From positions 1,426,001 through 1,490,000 of the forward strand of contig NZ_CP071383.1 of the NCBI RefSeq assembly GCF_017348915.1: a stretch of DNA of 64,000 nt, in the 5' to 3' direction. The position numbers and the translations under genes were made by a program. The notes under the pieces are model-generated. The model ran no database searches, had not been told where the DNA came from, and saw only the letters and a program-made list of their open reading frames with translations. Below are positions 8,292-18,322 of this stretch, one piece after another. How positions within the stretch are numbered: position 1 is the first letter of the stretch; each line of letters opens with the position of its first letter. The stretch is from Leclercia pneumoniae (GTDB lineage Bacteria; Pseudomonadota; Gammaproteobacteria; Enterobacterales; Enterobacteriaceae).

Positions 8292-9065
8292 ATGAGGATG
8301 CAGCGTTTTTCCGGACTATTCACCCCCGTCATCATGTTTATGGTGCTGCTATTTAGCGGGCATCAGGGTTATGTCGTGCTTAAAAACTACAAAAAGGCCA
8401 GCGATAACATGAGTGAAGCGGAACAAACGCCCGTCTCTTCTCCGGTCCAGCGTAGCGTATTTACCCTCTTTCAGCCGGCCGTGCAGCAACGGGCTGAGCA
8501 GGCGATCGTCAAACAACCCTTGAACGTGGAAGTGGAAGGCATCATCAGTAGCGATGAGTCCTGGCTGTCGTTTGCCATGGTGAAAACCCCTTCCGGCGTC
8601 CAGAGTTATCGGGAGGGGGAGAGCCTGGTGGGGGTTAACGACGCGTGGATTGAAGAGATCAATACCGACAACATAGTCGTGAGTTATCAGGGGGTTGAGC
8701 AGAAGCTGGCTCTCAAGCGCCCCGACTACTTTAAAGGGGAGACAGGCACGAAGCCGCTGCCTCGTCCGGCTACCGATGCCGGGCTGGAGAATATCCATCT
8801 GAACGATGTTCTGGTTCTGAAACCCTATATCGACCACGGCCAACTCGAAGGCTATCAAATAAAGCCCAGAAATGCCTCCAGCTGGTTCCACGACGTGGGG
8901 CTGCAAAAAGGGGATGTGGTCGTAAAAATCAATTCCGTTGATATGACGAAAGAAGAACAGGCGAAAAATATGCTCGCCAGCTGGTCGAAATTAAGAGAGG
9001 CCAACGTGGTGGTTAAACGTCACGCTCACCTCGAAAATATTCGGGTTAATGTTGTAAACAATTAA
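8292..9065 (+). CDS. gspC: Type II secretion inner-membrane protein GspC
   Basis: 257-residue protein from the chosen ATG, first gene of the gspC-O operon. It has a short cytoplasmic segment, one transmembrane helix (GLFTPVIMFMVLLFSGHQG), a periplasmic HR domain (about residues 85-150) and a C-terminal PDZ-like domain (GYQIKPRNASSWFHDVGLQ, then KGDVVVKINSVD). GspC links the secretin GspD to the inner-membrane platform and contributes to substrate selection. The start is uncertain: the frame is open back to a GTG at 8202, and neither that nor the ATGs at 8253, 8292 and 8298 has a well-spaced ribosome-binding site; 8292 gives the usual GspC topology. Confidence 0.85.
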   Translation: MRMQRFSGLFTPVIMFMVLLFSGHQGYVVLKNYKKASDNMSEAEQTPVSSPVQRSVFTLFQPAVQQRAEQAIVKQPLNVEVEGIISSDESWLSFAMVKTPSGVQSYREGESLVGVNDAWIEEINTDNIVVSYQGVEQKLALKRPDYFKGETGTKPLPRPATDAGLENIHLNDVLVLKPYIDHGQLEGYQIKPRNASSWFHDVGLQKGDVVVKINSVDMTKEEQAKNMLASWSKLREANVVVKRHAHLENIRVNVVNN

Positions 9066-9078
9066 CAAGTGTAAAGAG

Positions 9079-11010
9079 ATGAAGAAATTTCCCTGGGCGT
9101 GTATTGCATTGACCGTCGCGTCACTCTATTCCGGTTCGTTGCTGGCTGCTAATTTTAGTGCCAGTTTTAAAAATACCGATATTCGCGAATTTATCGATAC
9201 GGTCAGCCGTAATCTGAATAAAACGATTCTGGTCGATCCGTCCGTGCAGGGTACGGTGTCAGTTCGCACCTATAACGTGCTGACGGAAGACGAATATTAC
9301 CAGTTCTTCCTGAGCGTGCTGGATCTCTACGGTCTGTCGGTGATTCCCATGGATAACGGGATGGTGAAAGTGGTGCGTTCAAACGTTGCCCGTACCGCAG
9401 GTGCGCCGCTGGCGGACAGCAAAAACCCCGGCAAGGGGGATGAGATCATCACCCGCGTTGTGCGCATGGAGAATGTCCCGGTTCGCGAACTGGCGCCGCT
9501 GTTGCGCCAGCTGAACGATGCCACCGGCGTCGGCAACGTGGTGCATTTCGAACCCTCTAACGTGCTGCTGCTGACCGGAAGAGCCTCGGTGGTCAATCGG
9601 CTGGTGGACCTGGTGCAGCGCGTGGATAAAGAGGGCGTGCAGCGCCGCGAAATTGTGCCGCTGCGGTATGCCTCTGCCAGGGAGCTATCGGATATGTTGA
9701 ACAACCTCAATAACGAAGAGCAAAAAGGGCAGAACGCGCCGCAGCTCGCCACCAAAGTGGTGGCCGATGATGAGACCAACAGTCTGGTGATCAGCGGGTC
9801 GGAAGATGCGCGAGCGCGTACCCGTGCGCTGGTGGGGCAGCTGGATCGTGAGCAGAATAACGAGGGCAACACCCGCGTCTTCTATCTGAAATATGCCAAC
9901 GCCGCGAAGGTGGTGCCAGTGTTGACCGGCATTGGCGAGCAGCTGAAAGACAAAGCCAGTACGGCGAAAGTGAAAACCACCAGCAACGCTAACGAGCTGA
10001 ATATCACCGCTGACGAAGCGACGAATTCGCTGGTGATCACCGCCCAGCCTAACGTTATGAATTCTCTTGAGAAGGTCATCGATAAGCTCGATATCCGCCG
10101 ACCGCAGGTGCTGGTGGAGGCCATAATTGCCGAAGTTCAGGACGGAAACGGTCTGGATCTCGGCGTGCAATGGACCGGCAAGCATGGTGGCGTACAGTTT
10201 GGTTCGACCGGGCTGCCTATCAGCCAGATCAAGAACGGCACGATGAAGGGGGCCTCCTTCACCGGGCTGGCGACCGGCTTCTTTAACGGTGATTTCGGCG
10301 CCCTGATGACGGCTCTCTCCACCGGCTCCAAAAACGACATCCTCTCCACGCCGAGCGTGGTGACGCTGGATAACAAAGAGGCCTCATTCAATGTGGGTCA
10401 GGATGTGCCGGTACTGGCCGGTTCCCAGACCACCAGCGGCGATAACGTCTTTAACTCCGTCGAGCGTAAAACGGTGGGCACCAAGCTGAAAATCGTGCCG
10501 CAGATTAACGATGGCGACATGATCCATCTGAAGATTGAGCAGGAAGTCTCCAGCGTAGATGCCAACTCCACCGAAGACGCCAGCCTTGGCCCCACCTTCA
10601 ACACCCGAACCATCAATAACGAAGTGATGGTGCACAGTGGGCAGACGGTGGTACTCGGCGGCCTGATGGAGAACGTCACCAAAGAGACCGTCTCAAAGGT
10701 GCCGCTGCTGGGGGATATTCCGCTGGTGGGCCAGCTGTTCCGCTACACCTCGGAAGATACGTCGAAGCGCAATCTGATGGTGTTTATCCATACCACCGTG
10801 CTGCGCGACGACGATAACTACAGCGCCGCATCGAAGGAGAAATACGACCAGATCCGCGCGCGTCAGCAGCAGCGGATGGAAGAGAAAAAGCTGGGGATCG
10901 TCTCTAACGTGGATAATCCGGTGATGCCAGCGTACCCGTCTGCGTCTGCCGCAAGCGCCGCCCCAGGCAGCACGCACGCCGCCACGTCACATAACCCCTT
11001 TAAAGAGTGA
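9079..11010 (+). CDS. gspD: Type II secretion secretin GspD
   Basis: 643-residue secretin forming the outer-membrane channel. The signal peptide [24 protein letters not shown] leads to the N0 domain ([20 protein letters not shown]), then N1-N3 repeats and the C-terminal secretin beta-barrel with [12 protein letters not shown] and the conserved [20 protein letters not shown]. The C-terminal tail (about 600-643) is Q/S/A-rich and would be the S-domain contacted by a pilotin; no pilotin gene (gspS/pulS) is seen in the window. The gene sits 13 bp after gspC. Length is near that of E. coli GspD (650). Confidence 0.95.
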   Translation: MKKFPWACIALTVASLYSGSLLAANFSASFKNTDIREFIDTVSRNLNKTILVDPSVQGTVSVRTYNVLTEDEYYQFFLSVLDLYGLSVIPMDNGMVKVVRSNVARTAGAPLADSKNPGKGDEIITRVVRMENVPVRELAPLLRQLNDATGVGNVVHFEPSNVLLLTGRASVVNRLVDLVQRVDKEGVQRREIVPLRYASARELSDMLNNLNNEEQKGQNAPQLATKVVADDETNSLVISGSEDARARTRALVGQLDREQNNEGNTRVFYLKYANAAKVVPVLTGIGEQLKDKASTAKVKTTSNANELNITADEATNSLVITAQPNVMNSLEKVIDKLDIRRPQVLVEAIIAEVQDGNGLDLGVQWTGKHGGVQFGSTGLPISQIKNGTMKGASFTGLATGFFNGDFGALMTALSTGSKNDILSTPSVVTLDNKEASFNVGQDVPVLAGSQTTSGDNVFNSVERKTVGTKLKIVPQINDGDMIHLKIEQEVSSVDANSTEDASLGPTFNTRTINNEVMVHSGQTVVLGGLMENVTKETVSKVPLLGDIPLVGQLFRYTSEDTSKRNLMVFIHTTVLRDDDNYSAASKEKYDQIRARQQQRMEEKKLGIVSNVDNPVMPAYPSASAASAAPGSTHAATSHNPFKE

Positions 11011-11018
11011 GGGGCAAC

Positions 11019-12497
11019 GTGAACGAATTGACCCAATTTCTCTGCAGCAGCAGCTACGCAAAAGAGAACGGCGTGCTCTATTACCAGGATGAGGTGTATA
11101 TCCGTGACGATGCCCCAGCCTTTGCGCTGCTGGAGATGCGCCGGGTACTCGGGCGCGCTTACGATCCCGCCATCCTGACGGCTGAGGCCTTTGAAGAGCT
11201 GCTGGCCAAAATCTGGCAGCAGAGCAGCGGCGTCTCGCAACAGTTGGTTGACGATATGGACGCTGACATCGATCTGATGGCCTTAACCGAGGAGATCCCC
11301 GACAACGAGGATCTGCTGGATAACGACGAAAACTCGCCGGTGATCCGCCTGATCAACGCCATTCTCGGCGAGGCGGTGAAAGAGGGCGCCTCGGATATTC
11401 ATATCGAAACTTTTGAACGTACGCTGAGCATCCGCTTTCGCGTGGACGGCGCGCTGCGACCGGTGTTGCAACCGGCGCGCAAGCTTGCGCCCCTGCTGGT
11501 GTCGCGTATTAAAGTCATGTCTAAACTGGATATTGCGGAGAAACGCCTGCCGCAGGATGGCCGTATCTCCCTGCGTATTGGCCGTAAGGCGATTGACGTG
11601 CGTGTCTCGACCATTCCGTCACAGTACGGCGAGCGCGTGGTGATGCGCTTGCTGGATAAAAGCAACCTGAAGCCGGATATCAACAAGCTCGGGCTGATTG
11701 ATGAGGAGCTGGAAAAGTTAAAGGGGCTGATTGACCGCCCGCACGGCATTATCCTGGTCACCGGGCCGACAGGCTCCGGGAAAAGCACCACCCTGTACGC
11801 CATCCTGTCGGCGCTGAACGGCCATGAACGCAATATTCTGACCGTCGAAGATCCGATCGAATATGAGCTGGAAGGGGTAGGGCAGACGCAGGTGAACCCG
11901 CGCGTGGAGATGACCTTTGCCCGCGGCCTGCGAGCGATCCTGCGTCAGGACCCGGACGTGGTGATGATCGGGGAAATTCGCGACGGCGAAACCGCGCAAA
12001 TTGCGGTACAGGCCTCCCTCACCGGTCACCTGGTAATGTCGACGCTGCATACCAACAGCGCGGCAGGCGCCATTACGCGTCTGCGTGATATGGGGCTGGA
12101 ATCCTTTTTGATTGGCTCATCGTTGCTCGGGGTCATTGCCCAGCGTCTGGTGCGGCGGCTCTGTACCCACTGCCGAATCACCAGCCCGCTGGATGCCAAT
12201 GAAAAGGCGCTGTTCAGCTTTATGGCGACGCCGCCCAGGGAAATTTATCGCGCGGTAGGCTGTGAACATTGCCGCCAGAGCGGCTATCAGGGGCGGGCAG
12301 GGATCCATGAATTCCTGGTGGTGGACACCGCCATGCGCCGGGCTATCCACGAAGATAAAGATGAAATGTCCCTCGAAACCCAGCTGTTTAAGGAGGCGTA
12401 TAGCCTGCGTGAAAACGGCTTGCTGAAAGTGATAAGCGGCATTACCTCACTGGAAGAGGTCATGCGCGTCACCGCCGAACGCGGAGGGGACGAATAA
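11019..12497 (+). CDS. gspE: Type II secretion ATPase GspE
   Basis: 492-residue cytoplasmic traffic ATPase that drives pseudopilus assembly. Walker A is [10 protein letters not shown] (near residue 249), with Asp-box [12 protein letters not shown] and His-box [12 protein letters not shown] zinc-type CxxC pair (CTHC and CEHC) sits in the C-terminal third, as in other GspE proteins. I chose the GTG at 11019 because GAGGGG ends 4 bases upstream and the length then matches E. coli GspE (493); another GTG at 11007 is in frame and overlaps the gspD stop. It overlaps gspF by one base. Confidence 0.95.
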   Translation: MNELTQFLCSSSYAKENGVLYYQDEVYIRDDAPAFALLEMRRVLGRAYDPAILTAEAFEELLAKIWQQSSGVSQQLVDDMDADIDLMALTEEIPDNEDLLDNDENSPVIRLINAILGEAVKEGASDIHIETFERTLSIRFRVDGALRPVLQPARKLAPLLVSRIKVMSKLDIAEKRLPQDGRISLRIGRKAIDVRVSTIPSQYGERVVMRLLDKSNLKPDINKLGLIDEELEKLKGLIDRPHGIILVTGPTGSGKSTTLYAILSALNGHERNILTVEDPIEYELEGVGQTQVNPRVEMTFARGLRAILRQDPDVVMIGEIRDGETAQIAVQASLTGHLVMSTLHTNSAAGAITRLRDMGLESFLIGSSLLGVIAQRLVRRLCTHCRITSPLDANEKALFSFMATPPREIYRAVGCEHCRQSGYQGRAGIHEFLVVDTAMRRAIHEDKDEMSLETQLFKEAYSLRENGLLKVISGITSLEEVMRVTAERGGDE

Positions 12498-13705
12498 TGG
12501 CTTTCTACGCCTGGACGGCGACCAACGCGGCGGGCAAAACCCAGCGCGGCACGATGCAGGCCGAGGGGCAAAAGCAGGTTCGCCAGTGCCTGCGGGAACA
12601 AAAGTTGCTGCCCGTGAGCATCAGCGAAACGCATCAGACCGCCGCCAGTGGGAAAGCAAAGACCGGGGCAAAACTCTCTACGCCGGTGCTGTCGATGTTT
12701 ACCCGCCAGCTCTCTACGCTGGTCAACGCCGCGCTGCCGCTGGAGAGTGCGCTGAAGGCCATTTCGAAACAGACGGAAGATAAAAAGCTGGCGTCGATGG
12801 TGGTAGAGATCCGCGAGAAGGTGGTGGAGGGGCATACCCTCTTCGACGCCTTTAGCCAGTTTCCGCGCACCTTCGACAAGCTCTACTGCACCCTGGTGAT
12901 GGCCGGTGAAAAGACGGGCCACCTGGGGGATGTGCTGGAAAAACTGGCGGAGTATAACGAGCAGCGCCAGAAGATGAAGAGCAAGCTGACGCAGGCGATG
13001 GTCTACCCCATCACCCTGACGGTGGTGGCTGTCGCGGTAATCAGCATTCTGCTGGTAGCGGTGGTGCCGCAGGTGATTGAACAGTTTACCCATATGAAGC
13101 AGCAACTGCCGCTTACGACCCGTACGTTGATTGCCGTCAGCGATTTTCTGCAGGCCTGGGGAATCTACATAGCAGGCGCGCTCGGCGGGGGGATAATCGG
13201 CTTTAAGAGCTGGGTTCGCAACAGTAAAAATCGCTTTCGCTACCACAGCTGGCTGGTAAACCGCTCGCCGATTAAAAAGCTGGTGTGCGCCATCAACAGC
13301 GCCCGCTATATCCGCACGCTGAGTATCCTGCAGGCCAGTAGCGTGCCGCTGCTGGAGGGGATGTACATTGCGATGGACGGTATCGAAAACCTCTACGCGC
13401 GCCGGGTGCTTGAGCAGGCGGCCGATACCGTACGGCAGGGGGCAACCCTCTATGCCGCCCTGGAACAGGCGAAATTATTTCCGCCCACCATGCTTTATAT
13501 GATCGCCTCCGGCGAAGAGAGCGGGGAATTAGGCAACTTAATGGATCGCGCAGCAGAAAATCAGGAGTCGGCCTTACAGCACCGAATTACCTTAACGCTG
13601 TCGGTATTTGAACCGGCGCTGGTGGTGAGTATGGCGACCATTGTTTTATTCATTGTGCTGTCAATATTACAACCGCTTCTGCAACTTAATAACATGGTAG
13701 GTTAA
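12497..13705 (+). CDS. gspF: Type II secretion inner-membrane platform protein GspF
   Basis: 402-residue polytopic platform protein. Two T2SSF domains (about residues 70-195 and 275-395) each carry the family pattern (MFTRQLSTLVNAALPLESAL and CAINSARYIRTLSILQASS), with transmembrane segments near 170-195, 225-245 and 375-395. GspF is thought to couple GspE to pseudopilin addition. It starts on the last base of the gspE stop codon. Length fits the family. Confidence 0.95.
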   Translation: MAFYAWTATNAAGKTQRGTMQAEGQKQVRQCLREQKLLPVSISETHQTAASGKAKTGAKLSTPVLSMFTRQLSTLVNAALPLESALKAISKQTEDKKLASMVVEIREKVVEGHTLFDAFSQFPRTFDKLYCTLVMAGEKTGHLGDVLEKLAEYNEQRQKMKSKLTQAMVYPITLTVVAVAVISILLVAVVPQVIEQFTHMKQQLPLTTRTLIAVSDFLQAWGIYIAGALGGGIIGFKSWVRNSKNRFRYHSWLVNRSPIKKLVCAINSARYIRTLSILQASSVPLLEGMYIAMDGIENLYARRVLEQAADTVRQGATLYAALEQAKLFPPTMLYMIASGEESGELGNLMDRAAENQESALQHRITLTLSVFEPALVVSMATIVLFIVLSILQPLLQLNNMVG

Positions 13706-13708
13706 TAA

Positions 13709-14158
13709 ATGGCTATGAAACGTAAAAACCTGGCTCGCCAGGCGGGCTTCACGTTGCTCGAATTAATGGTGGTAATTGTTATTCTCGGCGTACTGGCGAG
13801 TATGGTGGTGCCCAATTTAATGGGGAATAAAGAAAAAGCCGACGCGCAAAAGGCAACCAGTGATATTGTCGCCCTCGAAGGCTCGCTGGATATGTATAAG
13901 CTGGATAACCACCGCTACCCCACCACAGAACAGGGGTTGCAGGCGCTGGTTACCAAACCTGAAATTGCGCCAATTCCAAACGGTTACCGCGCGGGGGGCT
14001 ATATCCGCCGCCTGCCGCAGGATCCCTGGGGCAGTGATTATCTGATGGTAAGCCCAGGGGAACACGGCGCGATCGATCTCTTTTCGGCAGGACCGGATGG
14101 CGAAGCGAATACCGCCGATGACATCACCAATTGGTCTCTCGATAAAAAAGAGAAATAA
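13709..14158 (+). CDS. gspG: Major pseudopilin GspG
   Basis: 149-residue major pseudopilin. The prepilin motif is RQAG^FTLLELMVVIVILG, with Gly before the cut and Glu at mature position 5, followed by the long hydrophobic N-terminal helix. The C-terminal domain has the GspG loop with GLQALVTKPE and the calcium-site region YLMVSPGEHGAIDLFSAGPD. It needs cleavage and methylation by the prepilin peptidase; the adjacent gspO is interrupted by a stop codon (see 18319-19101). The gene follows gspF by 3 bp and overlaps gspH by one base. Confidence 0.96.
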   Translation: MAMKRKNLARQAGFTLLELMVVIVILGVLASMVVPNLMGNKEKADAQKATSDIVALEGSLDMYKLDNHRYPTTEQGLQALVTKPEIAPIPNGYRAGGYIRRLPQDPWGSDYLMVSPGEHGAIDLFSAGPDGEANTADDITNWSLDKKEK

Positions 14159-14643
14159 TGAAAAACCAACGCGGCTTTACGTTGCTGGAAATTATTCTGG
14201 CGCTGGTGATATTCGCCAGCTGCGCCATGATGGTGGTATCAACAATACCGTCACGCAGCGGCGCGGATATATTTGGCCAGCAATTAAAAGCCGTTGTTGA
14301 TTATGGATCGGATCGCGCAGTGATGGACGGAAATATCGTTGGGTTAGTTATTACCGCCGAGAAATATCAGCTGGTCACGCTCGAAGATAAAAATGGCGAA
14401 CGCCTGTGGGCGCCCTTATCCGCGGGCCGTATTACGACTCAGGGCGAGTTTCCGCCAGCGATGCACGTCTCGCTCTCCCCCCAGCGGCTGGCCGCCACCA
14501 CGGACGCCGAGCCGCAGATTGTTTTTCTGCCGGACGGTGAAATCAGCCGCTTCACGCTGGCGCTGCAAAGCGAAGATAAAACGCACGCGTTCCGGGTGGT
14601 ATCGCAGGGCGCTGCCCCGGTATCGGTTGAAAACGATGAGTAA
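14158..14643 (+). CDS. gspH: Minor pseudopilin GspH
   Basis: 161-residue minor pseudopilin beginning MKNQRG^FTLLEIILALVIF, a canonical class III signal with Glu5. The C-terminal region is a GspH/FimT-type beta domain (LWAPLSAGRITTQGEFPPAM). In known systems GspH caps the pseudopilus together with I, J and K. It shares one base with gspG and overlaps the gspI start by 8 bases, so expression is tightly coupled. Confidence 0.93.
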   Translation: MKNQRGFTLLEIILALVIFASCAMMVVSTIPSRSGADIFGQQLKAVVDYGSDRAVMDGNIVGLVITAEKYQLVTLEDKNGERLWAPLSAGRITTQGEFPPAMHVSLSPQRLAATTDAEPQIVFLPDGEISRFTLALQSEDKTHAFRVVSQGAAPVSVENDE

Positions 14644-15016
14644 CGGTACAGCAAAGCAGCAGGGGATGACGCTGCTGGAGGTGATGGTCGCGCTGGTGAT
14701 CTTCTCCACGGCCGCGCTGGCGCTGATGAACTCTGTCACCCTGAACGTGCGCTTTACCCATGGCCTGGCCGATACGCTGCAGGCCAGTTGGGTGGCGGAA
14801 AACCAGCTGGCGGAAGCGCAGCTGGAGAAAACCGCGTTTCCTGACGCCGAAGCGCAGGGCAGCGAGATCATGGGGGGCCGCAGCTGGACCTGGCGCAAAC
14901 AGCGGGTCAAAACGGCGAAAGAGGGCTGGGCCAGTGACATTCGCGTATATGCGGAGGGCGACGAAAGCCAGCCGGTGATTGCCCTGCACATCATTCCTCC
15001 AGGAGAGCTGAAGTGA
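14636..15016 (+). CDS. gspI: Minor pseudopilin GspI
   Basis: 126-residue minor pseudopilin; the frame is open far upstream inside gspH, but the ATG at 14636 gives MSNGTAKQQG^MTLLEVMVAL, a proper prepilin leader, and nearly the E. coli length (125). The C-terminal T2SSI domain includes VAENQLAEAQLEK and GRSWTWRKQR. GspI nucleates the pseudopilus tip with J and K. It overlaps both gspH (8 bp) and gspJ (4 bp). Confidence 0.93.
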   Translation: MSNGTAKQQGMTLLEVMVALVIFSTAALALMNSVTLNVRFTHGLADTLQASWVAENQLAEAQLEKTAFPDAEAQGSEIMGGRSWTWRKQRVKTAKEGWASDIRVYAEGDESQPVIALHIIPPGELK

Positions 15017-15675
15017 AACCTATGCAGCGCCAGCGCGGCTTTACGCTGCTGGAGATCATGATTGCGCTAACGATCTTTGCGGTGATCAGCACGCTCGTCT
15101 GGCAGATTCTGGACGGGGCGATGCGTACCAGCTCGGCCACCGATGCCAGCGCGGCAAAACTGAACCAGCTACAGCGTGCCTGGAGCCTGCTGGAGCGCGA
15201 CTTCTTTCAGCTGCAGGCGCGCGCGCCGCGTAATGAACCGGGGCGCTTTCGGGAAGAAGAAAATGCCCTTGAGCTGACCACCCTGAGCGGCGTGAGCGGC
15301 TCGGTACAGCTGGAGCGCGTGCGCTGGCGGCTGGAAGAGGGGCGGCTGTATCGCGATGTCTGGCCGGCGATCGACAGCCCGGCCGGCGTCGAACCGGACG
15401 AGGTGCCCATTGTCAGCGACGTGAAATCCCTGCAGTGGCGCTTTTATCGCGACGGATGGTTAAAAAGCTGGAGCGACAGCGATCATCAGCCCGACGGCGT
15501 GGAGTTGACGCTGACCATGAACAATGGCGAAAGCTGGCGCTGGGTTTTCACTACCCCGAGCGACCGGCCGGAAGTGGCAGAGGCGCCGAAACAGCAAGAG
15601 CAGCCAGCGCCAGGATCGTTAACCCCGCCGCCTCCGGAGGCGACGCCCTCTCCTGACAAGGGAGCACAGCCATGA
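15013..15675 (+). CDS. gspJ: Minor pseudopilin GspJ
   Basis: 220-residue minor pseudopilin with leader MKPMQRQRG^FTLLEIMIALTIF and Glu5. I chose the GTG at 15013 because AGGAGA (15001-15006) sits 6 bases ahead; the ATG at 15022 would be too far from it. The C-terminal T2SSJ domain includes the conserved WSLLERDFFQLQARAPRN and VKSLQWRFYRDG, and ends in a proline/glutamine-rich tail (about 185-220) that is probably disordered. It overlaps gspI and gspK by 4 bases each. Confidence 0.93.
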   Translation: MKPMQRQRGFTLLEIMIALTIFAVISTLVWQILDGAMRTSSATDASAAKLNQLQRAWSLLERDFFQLQARAPRNEPGRFREEENALELTTLSGVSGSVQLERVRWRLEEGRLYRDVWPAIDSPAGVEPDEVPIVSDVKSLQWRFYRDGWLKSWSDSDHQPDGVELTLTMNNGESWRWVFTTPSDRPEVAEAPKQQEQPAPGSLTPPPPEATPSPDKGAQP

Positions 15676-16679
15676 GGCAATTAGCGAAGCAGCGAGGCGT
15701 GGCCCTGTTGGTGGTCTTGATCCTGCTGGTGATGATGTCGGCGCTGGCGGCAAAAATGAGCCAGCAGTTTTGCCGCAACCTGCAAAAAACGCACTATCAG
15801 GTGAGTCAGCAGCAGCTGCGCTGGGCGATGCAGGCCCAGGAGAAAGAGGTGAAAACACGCCTGCAGGTGGATGCGAGCGGCGAAAGTAAACCGCTTGATC
15901 CCGGGGGGGAGTGGCACCAGCCGCTCCAGACGCGGGGGGAAGATTACACGGTCACCGGGCAGGTTGAGGACGCGCAGGACTGCTTTAACGTCAACAACCT
16001 GCTCGCAGACGCGCCGACGGCGGGGCAACCGGCGGGGGCACTGCCAGAAAAATCCCGGGCTGAGCAGAGCATGGAACAACTGCTAACTGACGGCGGCATC
16101 GGCCAGCACCAGGCGGAAGAGATTTACACCCAACTGATGGATTATCTCGATGGGGACAGCACCACCGTCAAAGGGGGGGCGGAGATCGATGCCTGGGCGG
16201 GCCTACAACCGGCCCGCCAGCCAGCGAACCAGATGATGACCAACATTGCAGAGATCAAACTTTTACCGGCATTCCCTGCCGCCGCCTGGCCAAAGGTGAG
16301 CAAGCTGCTTTGCGCATTGCCGGACAGCGCCAGCAAGGTGGATGTGAATACGCTTCGGCCCGATCGGGCCGCGGTTCTGGCCGCACTGTTTCCCGGCAAG
16401 TTAACCGCCGATGACGCCGCGCGGGTGATCGCTGCCCGTCCCGAGGCGGGGTGGGAAAGTGGTGAAGCCTTCAGCCAGGCGCTGGAGCAACTTTTCCCGC
16501 AGTTAAAAGACGATCTGCCGCAGGTTGCCCAGCAGATCGCCGTAAATAGCCGCTATTTTCGCGTGAATTATACCGGCAATACCGACGCCCTGACGCTCAG
16601 AGTGGTGAGCCAGCTTCAGGTTAACCCTGAAGCGGGCGAGATTGTGACATGGCAGCGTCGTTACCGAATGATTGAATAA
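15672..16679 (+). CDS. gspK: Minor pseudopilin GspK
   Basis: 335-residue large minor pseudopilin. The leader MRQLAKQRG^VALLVVLILLVM has a hydrophobic residue instead of Glu5, which is the normal exception for GspK and allows it to sit at the pseudopilus tip. The globular part (about 40-330) includes the calcium-site-like DCFNVNNLLAD and two helix-hairpin-helix-like segments (KVDVNTLRPDRAAVLAALF). Length is similar to E. coli GspK (327). It overlaps gspJ by 4 bp; a good ribosome site AAGGGAG precedes it. Confidence 0.93.
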   Translation: MRQLAKQRGVALLVVLILLVMMSALAAKMSQQFCRNLQKTHYQVSQQQLRWAMQAQEKEVKTRLQVDASGESKPLDPGGEWHQPLQTRGEDYTVTGQVEDAQDCFNVNNLLADAPTAGQPAGALPEKSRAEQSMEQLLTDGGIGQHQAEEIYTQLMDYLDGDSTTVKGGAEIDAWAGLQPARQPANQMMTNIAEIKLLPAFPAAAWPKVSKLLCALPDSASKVDVNTLRPDRAAVLAALFPGKLTADDAARVIAARPEAGWESGEAFSQALEQLFPQLKDDLPQVAQQIAVNSRYFRVNYTGNTDALTLRVVSQLQVNPEAGEIVTWQRRYRMIE

Positions 16680-16694
16680 CCAAAGTTGAACGTT

Positions 16695-17840
16695 ATGAAA
16701 CAGGTGCTTTTTATTCGTCCCGACCGGGATGAGGGCGGAAAAACAGGGTGGTGCGAATCCGGAAGCCAGCAGGTGGAGATGCTGGATGGTCCGGAGGCGC
16801 TGAACACGCTGGCGGATCATCCTCTCGCCGGGCGCGTTTGCGTGTTGTTGTCTGCCAGCGAGTTTATTTTCCGCCACTTTACACTGCCGAAAAAAATCGG
16901 TGCCAACGCCTCCGCCCCTTTCTCCTGGATGGCCGAGGAGACCTTGATCGGCGACGTGGACAACCTTCACTGGACGGTGCTCGGGAAAAAGGGGCGCGAG
17001 GTGGATGCAGTGGCCATCGATGCGTCGCGGCTACGCCAGTGGCTGGCGCCGTTGTACGCGGCGGGGCTTACCCCCGTTCAGGTCTTGCCGGATGCCTGGC
17101 TGCTGCCGGCCACGCCGGGAGGCAGTACGGTGGCGGTACTGGAGGGCGAATACTGGGTCCGTTTCCTCTCAGGCGAGGCGTCGGTACTGGACGCAGCCTT
17201 GCTACCGCTGGTCTTACAGCGCGCGGGAGAGAGCGTGCTGCACAGTTATGGCGCGCTGCCTGCAGGGCTGACGGCGCAAGGATCCCTGCCCTGGCAACAC
17301 CCTCTGGTGCTAATCCAGCCCCAGTGGCAACGCTGTCGGGTTAATTTGCTCCACGGAGCGTTTAGTCCGAAACCGCGTCACCTGGCCGCCAAAAAAGGGA
17401 TGAGAACAGCGATGATCGCGGCGGGGTTGTTGTCCCTGACGCTTCTGTTAGGGCCGCGTGCCGCGCTGGCGTGGAAGCTGGTACAGCAGGAGAACCAGGT
17501 GCAGGAAGATATTGTGCAGCTCTATCAGCACTACTTCCCCAGCCTGCGCCATCAGACCAACATTAAATACCATTTTGGTCAGAATCTTAAAAAGCAGAGC
17601 CGGGGCTTCTTCCTCCAGCTCGACGACCTTGAAGCCGTTAAAAAGGCGGTGCCTGCGATGGGCATTGATGTGCTGGAGTACGACGCCACTCACGACACCC
17701 TGACCCTGAGCGGCAGTGCGCAATCGCCCGAGGCGCTGCAGGCCTTTGTGAACCAGGCAAGTACGAAATTTGATTTTACGCTGCAGCCTGTTTCAAGGGA
17801 GGCGCCCTATACCGCCATGTTCACCGGAAAATATAAATGA
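16695..17840 (+). CDS. gspL: Type II secretion protein GspL
   Basis: 381-residue bitopic protein: a cytoplasmic actin-like domain (about 1-235), a transmembrane helix near 240-258 (AMIAAGLLSLTLLLGPRAAL), and a periplasmic ferredoxin-like domain that ends with TKFDFTLQPVSREAPYTA. GspL recruits GspE to the membrane and binds GspM. The ATG at 16695 is preferred over a TTG at 16686; neither has a strong ribosome site. It overlaps gspM by 4 bases. Confidence 0.9.
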   Translation: MKQVLFIRPDRDEGGKTGWCESGSQQVEMLDGPEALNTLADHPLAGRVCVLLSASEFIFRHFTLPKKIGANASAPFSWMAEETLIGDVDNLHWTVLGKKGREVDAVAIDASRLRQWLAPLYAAGLTPVQVLPDAWLLPATPGGSTVAVLEGEYWVRFLSGEASVLDAALLPLVLQRAGESVLHSYGALPAGLTAQGSLPWQHPLVLIQPQWQRCRVNLLHGAFSPKPRHLAAKKGMRTAMIAAGLLSLTLLLGPRAALAWKLVQQENQVQEDIVQLYQHYFPSLRHQTNIKYHFGQNLKKQSRGFFLQLDDLEAVKKAVPAMGIDVLEYDATHDTLTLSGSAQSPEALQAFVNQASTKFDFTLQPVSREAPYTAMFTGKYK

Positions 17841-18322
17841 AAGAACGCATCGCGCAACTGACATGCAAATATCAAAATTATAGCGCCAGAGAGAAAGCGA
17901 TAATAAAACTGTGTGGCGCGGCGCTGTGCTGTGCCGCTGTTTATTATATGGCAATGGTTCCCCTGGATAATATTATTCAAACCGCGCAGTTAAAACTCGA
18001 CAGACAAAAGGAGACATTAAACTGGATGCGTAACGAAATCGATATTAATCATCTTCAGGTCCAGCAAATTAAAACGGACAATCCCCGCAGCGTGGTTGAA
18101 AACAGCGCCCACGAAATCGAGTTACCCCTCAGTAATATACGTCAGGAGGGGCAGACCCTCTCTTTTGTGGTCGAGCGGGTCAACATTTATGTGCTGAAAA
18201 ACTGGCTGCGGGAGATCAATATCACCTCTGGCGTGCGGCTGGAGAAAATGAACCTTACTCCGGTCGATCACCTGAGCGATGTGAAGGCTGAAATTCAGTT
18301 AACCTGGCGAAAAGCCGCGTGA
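17837..18322 (+). CDS. gspM: Type II secretion protein GspM
   Basis: 161-residue bitopic inner-membrane protein with a short cytoplasmic N-terminus, one transmembrane helix (about residues 28-46, LCGAALCCAAVYYMAMVPL), a coiled-coil stretch after it, and a small periplasmic ferredoxin-like domain (LSFVVERVNIYVLKNWL). GspM stabilises GspL and helps build the platform. It overlaps gspL and gspO by 4 bases each. E. coli GspM is 153 residues. No gspN follows. Confidence 0.9.
   Translation: MKERIAQLTCKYQNYSAREKAIIKLCGAALCCAAVYYMAMVPLDNIIQTAQLKLDRQKETLNWMRNEIDINHLQVQQIKTDNPRSVVENSAHEIELPLSNIRQEGQTLSFVVERVNIYVLKNWLREINITSGVRLEKMNLTPVDHLSDVKAEIQLTWRKAA

Noticed and set aside
12287..13246. 319-residue open frame antisense to gspE/gspF
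   Set aside because: Lies entirely opposite well-supported T2SS genes, has no ribosome site or known domain, and has the arginine/histidine/glutamine-rich composition of an antisense shadow in GC-rich DNA.
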